Source: Bradyrhizobium sp. B124
GTDB taxonomy: Bacteria > Pseudomonadota > Alphaproteobacteria > Rhizobiales > Xanthobacteraceae
DNA length: 64,000 nucleotides
Assembly (NCBI RefSeq): GCF_038967635.1
Contig: NZ_CP152413.1
Span: 62,001-126,000, forward strand
Direction: 5' to 3'
Shown here: positions 9,649-18,322 of the stretch, piece by piece
How the letters are laid out: every line of letters begins with the position of its first letter
How positions within the stretch are numbered: the stretch's first letter is position 1
Made by a program: the position numbers and the translations under genes
Notes under the pieces: generated by a model
Database searches by the model: none
Seen by the model: only the letters and a program-made list of their open reading frames with translations
What the model was told of the DNA's origin: nothing

Positions 9649-10074
9649 ATGGCGTCAGTTCGACAAATCGAAGCCAATCGGAGAAATGCCAAGCACAGCA
9701 CGGGCCCGAAGACAGTCCAGGGAAAGGCCCGATCATGCGGGAATGCGCTCCGTCACGGATTGTCGCGCTCAATGGCGTATGAGAGCACGGGGACTGACGC
9801 GTTAGCGAAGGCTCTTCTCAATCGCTTGGAGCAAGAAGCGCTGGCGTTCGAGCCGGCCGTCATCGTGGGCCAGGAGGAGCTCGCCCGCGTCCGCTTGGCT
9901 CGCTACGAATTGCTCGCCGCATTCCTGATGTGCCCGAGCGCGGCGATAGCAAAACGGATTCGCGGCCTTGCGCGTTACGAATGCACGGCGTTTACAAAGC
10001 AGAAGCGGGTCATCCGGGCCAGCAGGATCAGCAGAGCGCGCGCAGAAACAGAGCGTTCTTGCAGCGAGGCATAA
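9649..10074 (+). CDS. Small conserved hypothetical protein (STGPKT-type N-terminus)
   Basis: A 141-residue basic protein. The N-terminus carries the pattern NRRNAKHSTGPKT and the following GKARS...NALRHGL, a signature I recognise from a widespread family of uncharacterised proteins in rhizobia and other bacteria. The rest is helical and arginine-rich (RVRLARYELLAAFL), and the last 30 residues look degenerate compared with that family, so the gene may be shortened or frameshifted at its 3' end. It is divergent from the YqaJ operon, with 235 bases between starts that probably hold both promoters. Function unknown. It may bind nucleic acid given its charge, but nothing proves it. Confidence 0.65.
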   Translation: MASVRQIEANRRNAKHSTGPKTVQGKARSCGNALRHGLSRSMAYESTGTDALAKALLNRLEQEALAFEPAVIVGQEELARVRLARYELLAAFLMCPSAAIAKRIRGLARYECTAFTKQKRVIRASRISRARAETERSCSEA

Positions 10075-10482
10075 AGGACCTCGACATTGAACTCTTTTAA
10101 ACGACTAACCGCGGGTTTCATGTAAACACGTAATCGTGGTGTCCATCAAATCGGAAGCAGCTCAAAGTGGTGCGTCGAGACGAACGCATCGATAAGATCC
10201 GCGTTTACCTCAACGGCGTGAAAAAGGGTTCGAACGCTTCGCCAGGATCGACGGTTTTTTCAATGCCTCGCAGGTTCTCAACGTTGGCTTCAGTCAAGCA
10301 TCAAGCCTCGGATGAATTGATCACGTCCGATTCTCGCGGTGGTCCGGTTGTTGTTGATTCAGTCAATTCAAGGATATAGTAAATCTGCAAATACTCGCGG
10401 AAGTTACCGATCCGGACTCGCTCCAATCAACAGAGCGGCCGGCAGCCCTCATGGCGCAAAAGTAGTAGCGCCGCGGCAATTT
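10075..10482. other. Intergenic region left of the IS5-like element
   Basis: About 400 bases with no supported gene. A short plus-strand frame (10167-10379) begins plausibly (VRRDERIDKIRVYLNGV) but loses protein character and may be a remnant. No target-site duplication could be recognised at the element junction. Confidence 0.4.
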
Positions 10483-11285
10483 GCGAATCCTAGGACGCGG
10501 ACTCATTAAGGCGCAGCCATAGCCGGATTGACGCGAGTTGAACGAATGCGAGGTAGTTGGCGGCGAGCCTATCGTAGCGCGTCGCCACCCGACGACATTG
10601 TTTGATCCTGTTGAAGAACCGCTCGACCTGGCTGCGAGCACGATAGAGACAGGGGCTGAAGCAGATCGGATCGCTGCGATTGCTTTTCGGCAGGATGTTG
10701 GCCCACGCGCCCTTCTTCATGGCAAGCTCCCTGATCCAGTCCGCCTCATAGCCACGGTCGGCAAGCAGCATTGACCCGAATTTCAGACGAGACATCAGTT
10801 TTCCGGCGAGTCGAACGTCGTGGGCCTCACCCTGGCTCAACGCCAGCCGTACCGGCAGACCAGTGCCATCGACCACCGCATGGATTTTGCTCGTCAAGCC
10901 GCCGCGGGACCTTCCCATCGATTGGCGCTGGTTCCTTGTGATTCAGGCTCCATGCTGATGCACGCGGACAATGGAGGTGTCGATCATCTGGACAGCGGCA
11001 TCATGGGCAGTGGCAAGCGCTTCTATGATGCGGCCCCAAACATTGGCCCGCCGCCACCTAACGAAACGGTTGTAGCAAGTGGTGTATGGGCCAAACGCCG
11101 TCGGCAGATCACGCCAGGGTGCTCCTGATCGGAGGACCCAGAAGATGCCATTCAGGACCCGTCTGTCGTTCACCCGAGGAACGCCACGCGGCTTGTTCGG
11201 CAGCATCGGCTTGATGGCGGTCCATTCATGGTCGGCGAGTTCGTAGCGCATGATTCGGGTCCCCAGTTCGGGAGCTTGAATCACG
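10483..11285 (-). mobile_element. IS5-family (IS427-like) insertion sequence, degraded
   Basis: The element is defined by its transposase gene (10490-11251). The outer limits are tentative: GAATCC at 10485 and the inverse of GATTC near 11281 could be the remains of short terminal inverted repeats, giving about 800 bases, normal for the IS427 subgroup. The match between the ends is weak and no flanking duplication is visible, so the boundaries should be treated as approximate. It is probably immobile because the transposase is interrupted. Confidence 0.6.
10490..11251 (-). pseudogene. IS5-family DDE transposase interrupted by one in-frame TGA
   Basis: The first part (start MRYELADHEWTAIKPMLP) contains the N-terminal region and first catalytic Asp (MIDTSIVRVHQHGA). 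The second starts ITRNQRQSMGRSRGGL and contains LLADRGYEAD (second Asp) and ERFFNRIKQCRR (catalytic Glu with R). Both lie in the same frame and are separated only by TGA at 10943-10945. In relatives I know, this position reads as cysteine (HGACIxxN), so a TGC or TGT to TGA change explains it. This is not the frame change used by some IS5 elements for programmed frameshifting. All DDE residues survive. Otherwise the gene has normal length, about 253 codons. Confidence 0.85.
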
Positions 11286-11486
11286 GCAGTCCGGCCAAAC
11301 GCAACTCTCCTGGCCCGCTCTTGGTACGGCGCTTACAGACAGGAGCGGACATCAACCAGTCCTCAATCCCTGCCAAATGCGTCGAAAATGACCCATCTGC
11401 GACATTAGCCCGAAATCGGGAGCGCAACTCCCTACCAAGGTGTTATCCTTTCGTATCGAGCACAGATCGGATGGGAGGTCCTCGAC

Positions 11487-12536
11487 ATGAGGCGAATTTT
11501 TGTGGCTGTGACGGCGGCGATGATATTCGCGACTCTGCCGATCACAGCACGAGGTGCGCCCTGCCTCGTGGTGACACTGACCGGCACCCAAGGTGGGCCA
11601 ACAGTGTTCAACGGTCAGGCCGGTGCTGGAACATTGGTGAGCTATGGTGATGACGGTAACGGCTGCGCAGCCGTTAGGCTCCAATTCGACGCCGGTCGTG
11701 GCACGAGCATGCGGCTTTCGCAGATCAACGTGATCCCGGTTCAACTCAGTGCAATCTTCCTGACGCATATCCATGGTGACCACACCGAAGGACTGCCCGA
11801 CGTGCTGGCTTTGCGTTGGTACCTTAAGGGCCCAAAGGTCGACGTCGTATGCAGCGCAGACACGGCTACGCCGTCCGGGTCAGTCAACAGTTGCCGAAAC
11901 TACATCACTCATATCGCCGATGCATTTATTGGGTCGGGTGAAGTCGCCGAGCGGCTATCTGAGGATCGCGAGCGCCTTGCGGGCGGACCGGCAGAATTGG
12001 CCAATGTGCTGACTTTCGAGCCGAAGGAGGAGCCCAAACTCGTTTGGACATCAGGCGACGTAAAAGTTAGTGCCATCCGTTCAACGCACATCGCGGGGCA
12101 TGCGTCCTATCGCGTAGATACACCGGCAGGCAGTGTCGTTATCGGCGGCGACGCGAGCAACGACACGCCGGCTCCGCCCCGATCCCACTCTACGTCAGAT
12201 TAGGTCGAACGGTTGGCCCAGGGAACCGATGTCATCGTACATTCGGCGATACATCCGGTGCTGGGTCCGGACCGGGGCAGCGGCTTTCCCGCGCCGACCT
12301 TCTATCGGCAGAGCCTAGCCACTGACCTTGGCGCAATGGCACAGCGAGTGGGCGCAAAGTACTTGATGTTGACTCACCTTGCCCCCTCGCTCGGCACTGC
12401 AGGGCACAACCGCTGGTCTGTGCCGGGCGGCCCTCTCTCGGAGGCAGATTACCGCAGGGCCGTTGAAGAAAGCGGCTATACAGGCAAGACCATCGTGGGC
12501 ACCGACCTGACCACACTTCGGTTGCCGCCGCAGTGA
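11487..12536 (+). pseudogene. Metallo-beta-lactamase-fold hydrolase interrupted by one in-frame TAG
   Basis: Codons 1-238 (11487-12203) hold an apparent signal peptide (residues 1-23, ending TARGAP), the metal motif THIHGDHTEGLPD at about 93-105, STHIAGHASY and GGDAS, which are the zinc ligands of the MBL fold. After TAG at 12201-12203 the same frame continues without another stop to 12536: VERLAQGTDVIVHS, MLTHLAPS and the C-terminal strand region. The joined product would be 349 codons, a normal length for periplasmic MBL hydrolases. A CAG to TAG change (Gln in SDQVERL) is the simplest cause. The truncated product keeps the first metal ligands but lacks the last histidine region (MLTHL), so it is probably inactive. 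Confidence 0.8.
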
Positions 12537-12725
12537 ATCTCATAAGCCGATGTCCAGCGATCTGCTCGATGTCGCCTATTGGCCCGTGGCTGACCTCAAC
12601 CCAGTTCGCGGCGATGTCGGCTTCTGAGAGATGACCCGACCAAGGGCACGCTGGCTGCCGAGGGCAGCCTTTGACCCAAAGCGGATAATCCGTGTCATCT
12701 CTCGGCGGATTTCTTAGGGATTGGC

Positions 12726-12745
12726 AAATAATCCTGACGGACGAG
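12726..12745 (+). repeat. 20-base motif shared with 19746-19766
   Basis: AAATAATCCTGACGGACGAG lies 27 bases before the start of the 12773 gene. The same motif with one extra T occurs at 19746-19766 upstream of the ParB-methyltransferase gene. It may be a promoter/operator element or the remnant of a repeat. Confidence 0.4.
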
Positions 12746-12772
12746 CCTGAGCCGGTATCAGGAGATTGATGG

Positions 12773-13312
12773 ATGCAAAACGCGACAGTGGCCGCGATTG
12801 TTTACGAGCTTCTGTTCGAGGTCTATCGAAAGATGGAACTCGATCGAAAGGGCGGGCTGCTCCAATCCTTTCCTGATGAGCATGGCACGCCACGCGAGGC
12901 ATTCTTCCATGAATTTATGAATACTTGGGAGTGGCTCGCCGGCACGCTGGAGGAAATCGGCATTCTAAAGCTTCTCCAACCAACTTCTGGTCTCTGGGGA
13001 CCGAATTTCTACCCAGTGATTGGCTTGGACGAGTGCGCGGTGACGGATTTTTCAAGGTTCGAGACCTTCGACAATTATTGTGTCGCGATGAACTCTTTTG
13101 AAATGCTGCATAGTCATTTTGAATTTCGTGGGCAAGTCGATCTCAGCATTCGGTCGCCACGTTTCCTCGAAGCCGTCGCGTCCCAAGATGATATTTTTCT
13201 GGTCGAGGATGACGGCGAAGTCAGGTTTGATCGGGCGCGCTTCAACGCGAAAGTCATGACGCGGTGGGACGAACTAGAGGTTCGCCGCGTTCATCTCAAG
13301 AGCGGCGCTTAG
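12773..13312 (+). CDS. Hypothetical protein
   Basis: A 179-residue acidic protein with no domain, membrane segment or signal I recognise. It has an amphipathic helical N-terminus (VAAIVYELLFEVYRKMEL) and a tryptophan-containing segment (FMNTWEWLAGTLEEIG). Base composition is lower in GC than the neighbours in places (for example 13050-13130), which hints at transfer. The ATG at 12773 has GGAG eight bases upstream. It stands alone between the broken MBL gene and a solute-binding protein gene on the other strand. Function unknown. Confidence 0.7.
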   Translation: MQNATVAAIVYELLFEVYRKMELDRKGGLLQSFPDEHGTPREAFFHEFMNTWEWLAGTLEEIGILKLLQPTSGLWGPNFYPVIGLDECAVTDFSRFETFDNYCVAMNSFEMLHSHFEFRGQVDLSIRSPRFLEAVASQDDIFLVEDDGEVRFDRARFNAKVMTRWDELEVRRVHLKSGA

Positions 13313-13546
13313 TTTTTGAAGCGAAGACGTTCTGCAATAGCAGCAGACTGAAGGAATGTCCGGTTCTGGCCCATCGCTGCCGCATCCATCTGCCAAGGAT
13401 ACGTCGGCTGTCAGGGGTAGGCCGGACCTAACTTAAAACCGAACCAATCGCGATTGACCCACACCGGCTTCTCGGGCCGGCTGCCATGGTTCCTCACCAT
13501 TTTCGCTTTGCGTTTGCCAACCTCAATCTCGGAGAGTTCAATGCTT

Positions 13547-14308
13547 TCAGCCCGGCGTCATTCCCTTCGCTTTAATGATGGCGCTTGCTTCTGGCGACTT
13601 GAGATACTCGAGCAGCGCTTTTGCGGCATCTCCTTGCTTTGTGTCCGCGGCAACGGCACCCGTAAAGACAACTTCCTGCTGCAGGTCCGCAGGGAATGGG
13701 CCGACGACGTCTAGTCCAGGGGCGGTGAGCACATTTAGCAAGAACACGCCTAGCTCAGCTTCGCCCTGTTCAACTGCCGCAACGATTTCGGCTGGTGCCG
13801 CCTTTGCCTGAAGCTTGCCCTTGATTGCCACGGCGACACCAAGTCGCTCGAATGCTTTCATCACTTGCGCACCTGCGGCGCTTGCCGGCAGTGTCGCAAT
13901 CGACCGTGCTTCGAGCAGCGTAGCCTTAAACACGTCAGGTGTGCCGATGTTGGGCTTCGGAGCGCCAGCTCGCACCGCAACACCGAGGCCGACGCGCGCA
14001 ACATCGGATGTAGTGCCGGCGGCGAAATTTGCTCGTGCTCCTGCGTCCTGCATCACCTCGACCGGCACGACGCCGACGTCAAACGCCTTTCCCGACGTCG
14101 CCTCCTTGATCAAATTTGGGGTGGTGCCGAAGAAAATGTCGAGCTTGAGTCCAGAGACCTGTTCGAACTTTGGTTTCACCTCGGCCCACACCGCGGTCAT
14201 CGCGCCGCCCGCCAGAACGCGCAGCTCGGCTGCCTGACCCTTTTCACCCAGAAATGTAACAAAGACTGACGCGAGGAATGCCGCGCGCGCAAAACTCAAC
14301 ACAGTCAT
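13547..14308 (-). CDS. Periplasmic substrate-binding protein (molybdate/ModA-like)
   Basis: A 253-residue protein from ATG 14308 (GGGGAG seven to eight bases upstream; longer in-frame starts would lie outside). A signal peptide occupies about residues 1-26 (MTVLSFARAAFLASVFVTF, cleavage near GQAAEL). The mature start ELRVLAGGAMTAVWAEVKPKFE and the later GKAFDVGVVPVEVMQ resemble the class II solute-binding fold of ModA-type extracellular proteins. No permease or ATPase gene is adjacent, so it is an orphan and its ligand is unknown. Related orphan proteins are common in rhizobia. It faces leftward and ends 234 bases from the 12773 gene. Confidence 0.8.
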   Translation of the reverse strand: MTVLSFARAAFLASVFVTFLGEKGQAAELRVLAGGAMTAVWAEVKPKFEQVSGLKLDIFFGTTPNLIKEATSGKAFDVGVVPVEVMQDAGARANFAAGTTSDVARVGLGVAVRAGAPKPNIGTPDVFKATLLEARSIATLPASAAGAQVMKAFERLGVAVAIKGKLQAKAAPAEIVAAVEQGEAELGVFLLNVLTAPGLDVVGPFPADLQQEVVFTGAVAADTKQGDAAKALLEYLKSPEASAIIKAKGMTPG

Positions 14309-15160
14309 GATTTGCTCCCCACACGAGTTCACGCAGTTTAGCAGTTCCGACTGATCAGTGCCAATTGCCTGCGTGCATGCAGCGAGTCGCCCGGAGGTCC
14401 GCAAATGGCCCATCGCGACATATTGCGCCGCCGCCCGAAGTCGGTCGCTATAGGGGCAAAGCAGACATTGCTTAGTCGCCTCACGTCGCCGGGTTTATGG
14501 GTACACGGCCTAGTGACGAAATTCCGGAAAAAGCCGTAACCTGCTCAGTACTGGAGGTTGGCCGCCCCAGCCTCCAGCTTAGTCCCGGTGGCCCCAACTC
14601 AACCCCCGAGCTGGGGCACGCCGGGCTGAGGGCAAAACGATGCAAGAAGTATTCAAACCCTACGTGGTTTTCCGTCGTCGATACCTCAGGCGTTGCGCGT
14701 GCGGCCTATTTTATTTGCATCGATGGCGGAGAGGCAATGCAGCGAGCCGAACGCTATCTTCAAGTAGGTCGTCGCGGCCCGGCCCCTGCGGAAGCTTGCT
14801 AGCGGTGGCTTCTAGCTTCACCGCCATTTCTTCTAGCTCCCGAAGGATGGTCGGGGTGTACGGTTGGGTCGGCCAATCCGCAGCGGGGAATGCAAAAAGA
14901 TGGGATCCTCCGGACGAAAATTTTAACCGTATCCGTCCGCTCAAATTCTCGTGCTCGCATGATCCCGTGGGGCGATCACTTTCTTACAGGAGCGAAGCGC
15001 GTCCGGCGGCACCTATTGCATATCCGGTGCCGTCATAGGCGTTGCCGGATGATGACCAAAGTGAAAACTCGGCTCTGGCATGTTCGCTGGGGCGTTTTTT
15101 TAATCAGTGACGTCCGGCGGTGGATCTCGATGGGCTTCCGGGTGATGGGCGTTGTCGCCG
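14309..15160. other. Long intergenic stretch with one doubtful small frame
   Basis: About 850 bases separate the solute-binding protein from an SGNH hydrolase. The only protein-like frame is on the minus strand at 14711-14944 (TTG start), whose middle (LEEMAVKLEATASKLPQGPG) resembles small rhizobial hypothetical proteins, but it lacks a good start and may be a remnant. A GGCCCATCGCGACA-type dispersed motif lies at 14403-14425. Confidence 0.35.
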
Positions 15161-15820
15161 CTATGCGCCTGCCTGTTCGAAGGCTTGGTTCAGTGCTCGG
15201 AGCGCGACAGGCCGCATCAAAGCATAACCCGCGACATTGGGATGGACACCATCAGGCATGATCGCCGCCTTTCTGGCTTCATCGATCGTTCCGAATGCCG
15301 CTCGATAGTCGGCGAAGACATACCCCCGTATTCTTGCGGTATCCTCGATCCAGGCGTTCATGCGCTGGATCCAAGGTTTCGGATCGATATCTGGTGCCCA
15401 TGCGAACTGGTCGTAATCGGCATAGTTGCCGAGAATCACACGCAGGCCATGCGCATCGGCAAGTGTCAGCATAGCCAGCACGTTATTCTGATAGTCGCCG
15501 AATGTCGTCGGGCCGGTATTGCCAGCGATGTCATTGCAGCCGCACAGAATGTGAACCACCTTAGGCCTGAGTGCGACGACGTCCGCCATGAAGCGCAGCA
15601 ATATCTGAGGCGTGGTCTGCCCAGCGATGCCACGCCCGACGATCCCGTTCGAGAACAACTCGGGATCGACGTGAGGCCATGCTTCGGTCAGAGAATCCCC
15701 GATGAACACCGCGCGCAGTGGGGCCATTATCGCAGCATTGCTGTCTCGGTATTGACCGAGATTCGGCCAGTCGCTGCCCATTCCTCCAGTTAGATTCTCG
15801 ACCATTCCGACTGTGCTCAT
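15161..15820 (-). CDS. SGNH/GDSL-family hydrolase
   Basis: A 219-residue protein carrying the SGNH blocks in order: block I FIGDSLTEAW (nucleophile Ser near 43), block II GRGIAGQT, block III GCND (usually GxND), and block V DGVHPNVAGY with the Asp/His dyad. These enzymes remove acyl groups from lipids, sugars or peptidoglycan. No signal peptide is visible, so it is probably cytoplasmic. ATG 15820 is preferred because GGAAGG lies six bases upstream. An in-frame TTG two codons earlier is less likely. It is a single gene flanked by long non-coding stretches. The substrate cannot be predicted. Confidence 0.85.
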   Translation of the reverse strand: MSTVGMVENLTGGMGSDWPNLGQYRDSNAAIMAPLRAVFIGDSLTEAWPHVDPELFSNGIVGRGIAGQTTPQILLRFMADVVALRPKVVHILCGCNDIAGNTGPTTFGDYQNNVLAMLTLADAHGLRVILGNYADYDQFAWAPDIDPKPWIQRMNAWIEDTARIRGYVFADYRAAFGTIDEARKAAIMPDGVHPNVAGYALMRPVALRALNQAFEQAGA

Positions 15821-15916
15821 TGCCAACCTTCCGCCCGACGTGGAAGCAAATTCGCATGCGTTATTTTCATCAGTAGCAGAGTTGCGGTGGGCGAAAATTA
15901 AACCTCACGACAACAA

Positions 15917-15943
15917 CGCCGTCCGCTAAAATAGCGGACGGCG
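15917..15943. repeat. Perfect 12-bp inverted repeat with AAA loop
   Basis: Arms CGCCGTCCGCTA and TAGCGGACGGCG enclose only AAA, which predicts a very stable hairpin. It lies about 100 bases upstream of the SGNH gene start. No T-run follows on either strand, so a classic terminator is unlikely. An operator or transcript-processing site is possible. Confidence 0.7.
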
Positions 15944-17599
15944 CTGACATTGCAAAATCCTGATGGCTATGAGGACGCAGAATCAAGCTGCGCGTCGGAT
16001 GCAAATTATCAATCCCTTGAGTTTCGGAACCGCGCGCAGCTACCGCGCGTCGCCGATGTCGAACAGGGGTCCGTCGCTACTGGCCATTGTCGGCCTTCGC
16101 ATACGTACCTGCTCAGGCAAGGTAAACGTGTAACGCAAACAGTGAACGTTCTCGCCGTAGTGAGGTCCTCGCAAGAAACCTCGTCTGCTTGTGCGGCATT
16201 ATTTCCGACGAGTCTGATAGCGTCGGACCAATCCCAAATCTTTCGTAAGTACTCCGGTTTCTATAGTTTCTTTGTTCGCTCCGCTAGAGTGCCCTTCAAG
16301 TCTGGATATTGGACGGCGAGGCCCACCTCCGGCGAGCGACTGTACATACTGCCGGCCGCTTCTTCGTGGCCTACGAGAGGCAAACTTCGCTTGGGTAAGA
16401 AATGCCTTCTTGAACCGGGACATGTTCGGTCACGACGGGTTCAGCTGCCTTTGGCCAATCGACGACGCCAAGTTTGAAATCTTCGACGGAGCCGGTCCCA
16501 AGCAGAAGCGAACTGCCCTTCCTTGCGATAGCTGCTTAACAAATCGTCGTAGACCTGAACATTACCTATCGCGGCATTGCTTCGAGCGAGAATCGCCACC
16601 GGCTTATGATACCCGGGGTAAAGCGCGCCGAGAGATAGACCCACCTCTTAACCATTTGACAAAGTTACGAAGATGCCGAAAGCCACGAAGACATGGTGCT
16701 GAGACATAGAGTGGCAGTGAGGGCACTGTCAGAAAAACAGCCATCTTGCGATCTCGAGTGGGAGCGGTCCAGCAGCGAAAGCCTGCACCATTCCTCCGGG
16801 GATTTCTTTTATCGCAAATCAATGGAGGGAAGAGACGGAGCGCAATAACTCCTGCCTTGAATTAAATGAACCGCGTTCTGTGGCGGATCGTTGAACACGT
16901 TCGAGCAATCCGCGAGCGCGAAAGGCTAAGCTCAATGAACAGGCAAGTCGCCACGGCTGGCGAGAGTTCGGTAATTCCTAACCGTGCCAGGAAAAGACGC
17001 CGCCGGTCTCACAATATATGCCCGCGGCGCTTTATTCCTGAACTGGATATTGAAATCCCTAGTCTCACACAGACTGCATGGCTACGCCAGACGGCTTCAT
17101 CGTCTACTGGCGACATGCATAGGCGAATTTGTGCTTGGTTGCGGCGTTCCCATCGCGGCCCACGGTTCGGCCGGTCTTTTAGTGCCTTCGCCTCCGTCAC
17201 ACGGCTCGTCGCGGTGGCGGGGTGCTCTGACCTTAGGCCAATGCGGGCACCGGCCGCCGCGGTGGGAGCAATCTGAGCGCTTTGACAACAGCCCCTCGAA
17301 GCCAAAAGCGCAGGGGACCGCTCTACGCGAGCGCCACACGGGACTTGGCGACTGATTCCCCACGAGGCGGCAATCCGGACATGCCGGACACGGCGATATG
17401 CTTCGGGGACTTCACCTTTGATCCAGTCCTCCGGCCATCGGCTGAATAGACGCTCTCAGCGTCTCTCGGGTGCCGCTCGAAGACCAACTCTCCTGAATGA
17501 TCGAAGGCCGTCATGGTCGCGATGTCGCTCACTGAGTAGCAGCAAAATGCGCCTTGGTGCTCCCTGGTTATTCACTTATGAGCCTGGCATCGGCTCGTT
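15944..17599. other. 1.66 kb without a convincing gene
   Basis: No frame here looks like a protein over its full length. A minus-strand frame at 16441-16644 (KPVAILARSNAAIGNVQVY) and one at 17323-17532 (MSDIATMTAFDHSGEL, GTG start, 67 bases after the stop of the DUF5681 gene and on its strand) are the best candidates for decayed or tiny genes. No IS ends, tRNA or repeats were recognised. Given the broken genes nearby, this may be decayed mobile-element sequence. Confidence 0.4.
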
Positions 17600-17929
17600 T
17601 CAGAGCCTCTCGTCTGCTTCGGTGATACCAAATGTTATCTTCTCACCAGGCAAAGGATCCCCAGGAAACTGTCTGCGCAGTTCATCTAACAAGCGCGCCG
17701 CGCTGATGTCCTTATTAAGGGCCATTGTATAGATCTGTCTTACATAGGCGTCCCAGAGTGACATCTTGACCACGCCTCCGTCGACCTCAATTCGGATTTC
17801 CTCCTGTGAAACTTTGCGAAACAGAAACCCGACAGACATTGGTCGCTTCGTTTGCTTTGGGCGACCCTTCGGATTGCCTGAACGCCCCTTCTTGAATCGT
17901 GTGTCGTTCGTTCGTGGTTCCGCGCTCAT
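17600..17929 (-). CDS. DUF5681 domain protein (second copy)
   Basis: A 109-residue protein with the DUF5681 signature RFKKGRSGNPKGRPK at about 11-25, followed by a short helical domain (SLWDAYVRQIYTMALNKDI). The N-terminal basic glycine/proline motif is typical of small proteins coded near phage terminases or ParB-methyltransferases. Its biochemical role is unknown to me; the basic motif suggests DNA or RNA contact. It lies 42 bases after the first DUF5681 gene, on the same strand and likely in the same operon. The two copies are clearly paralogous in the motif and in helix spacing, but diverged. Confidence 0.8.
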   Translation of the reverse strand: MSAEPRTNDTRFKKGRSGNPKGRPKQTKRPMSVGFLFRKVSQEEIRIEVDGGVVKMSLWDAYVRQIYTMALNKDISAARLLDELRRQFPGDPLPGEKITFGITEADERL

Positions 17930-17971
17930 TAAACCTGTCTCGACATCAAGCTTGATCTGGGGTGAATCACT

Positions 17972-18322
17972 TCACTTCTGGCGCACGACAAATTCTATGT
18001 CTGATGGTCCTTCGGCTTCTGGACCGAAATGTTGCTTTGCCATCTTTGATAGGAGCTTTGCCACGGTAAGATCCCCCTTAATCGCTTTGAAGAATAACTG
18101 CCGAAAGTGGATTTCTGCCTTTGACATTCGTTTGCGTTTGCCGTTGACGTTGACGACGATTTCCTCTTTGTCGATGGATTGCAGAATCCTTCCGGCGTGA
18201 AATTCCTTAGTAATCTTTTTCGGACGCCCGCGTGGATTCCCGGACTGCCCCTTTTTGAACCGCGTTCTTACCGGCGGGTTTCGGTAGCCCACCTTGCCGT
18301 TATGTCCCGCGCCCTCACTCAC
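17972..18322 (-). CDS. DUF5681 domain protein (first copy)
   Basis: A 116-residue protein from GTG 18322. It has the DUF5681 motif RFKKGQSGNPRGRPKK at about 21-36, then a basic helical region (KRKRMSKAEIHFRQLFFKAI). The GTG overlaps the end of the ParB-methyltransferase gene (its stop is at 18315-18317), which supports this start and translational coupling; a longer in-frame start at 18385 would overlap by 71 bases. Context: methyltransferase, then DUF5681, then DUF5681. The protein may be a partner or regulator of the methyltransferase, or a DNA-packaging accessory, but neither is demonstrated. Confidence 0.8.
   Translation of the reverse strand: MSEGAGHNGKVGYRNPPVRTRFKKGQSGNPRGRPKKITKEFHAGRILQSIDKEEIVVNVNGKRKRMSKAEIHFRQLFFKAIKGDLTVAKLLSKMAKQHFGPEAEGPSDIEFVVRQK

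Noticed and set aside
10490..12536. Alternative genetic code or systematic stop read-through
   Set aside because: The two interrupted genes use different stop codons (TGA and TAG), and all other genes in the window use normal stops.
16441..16644. 67-codon minus-strand frame (GLSLGALYPGYHKP)
   Set aside because: It has some protein character but no family, no ribosome-binding site and no partner gene; possibly a remnant.
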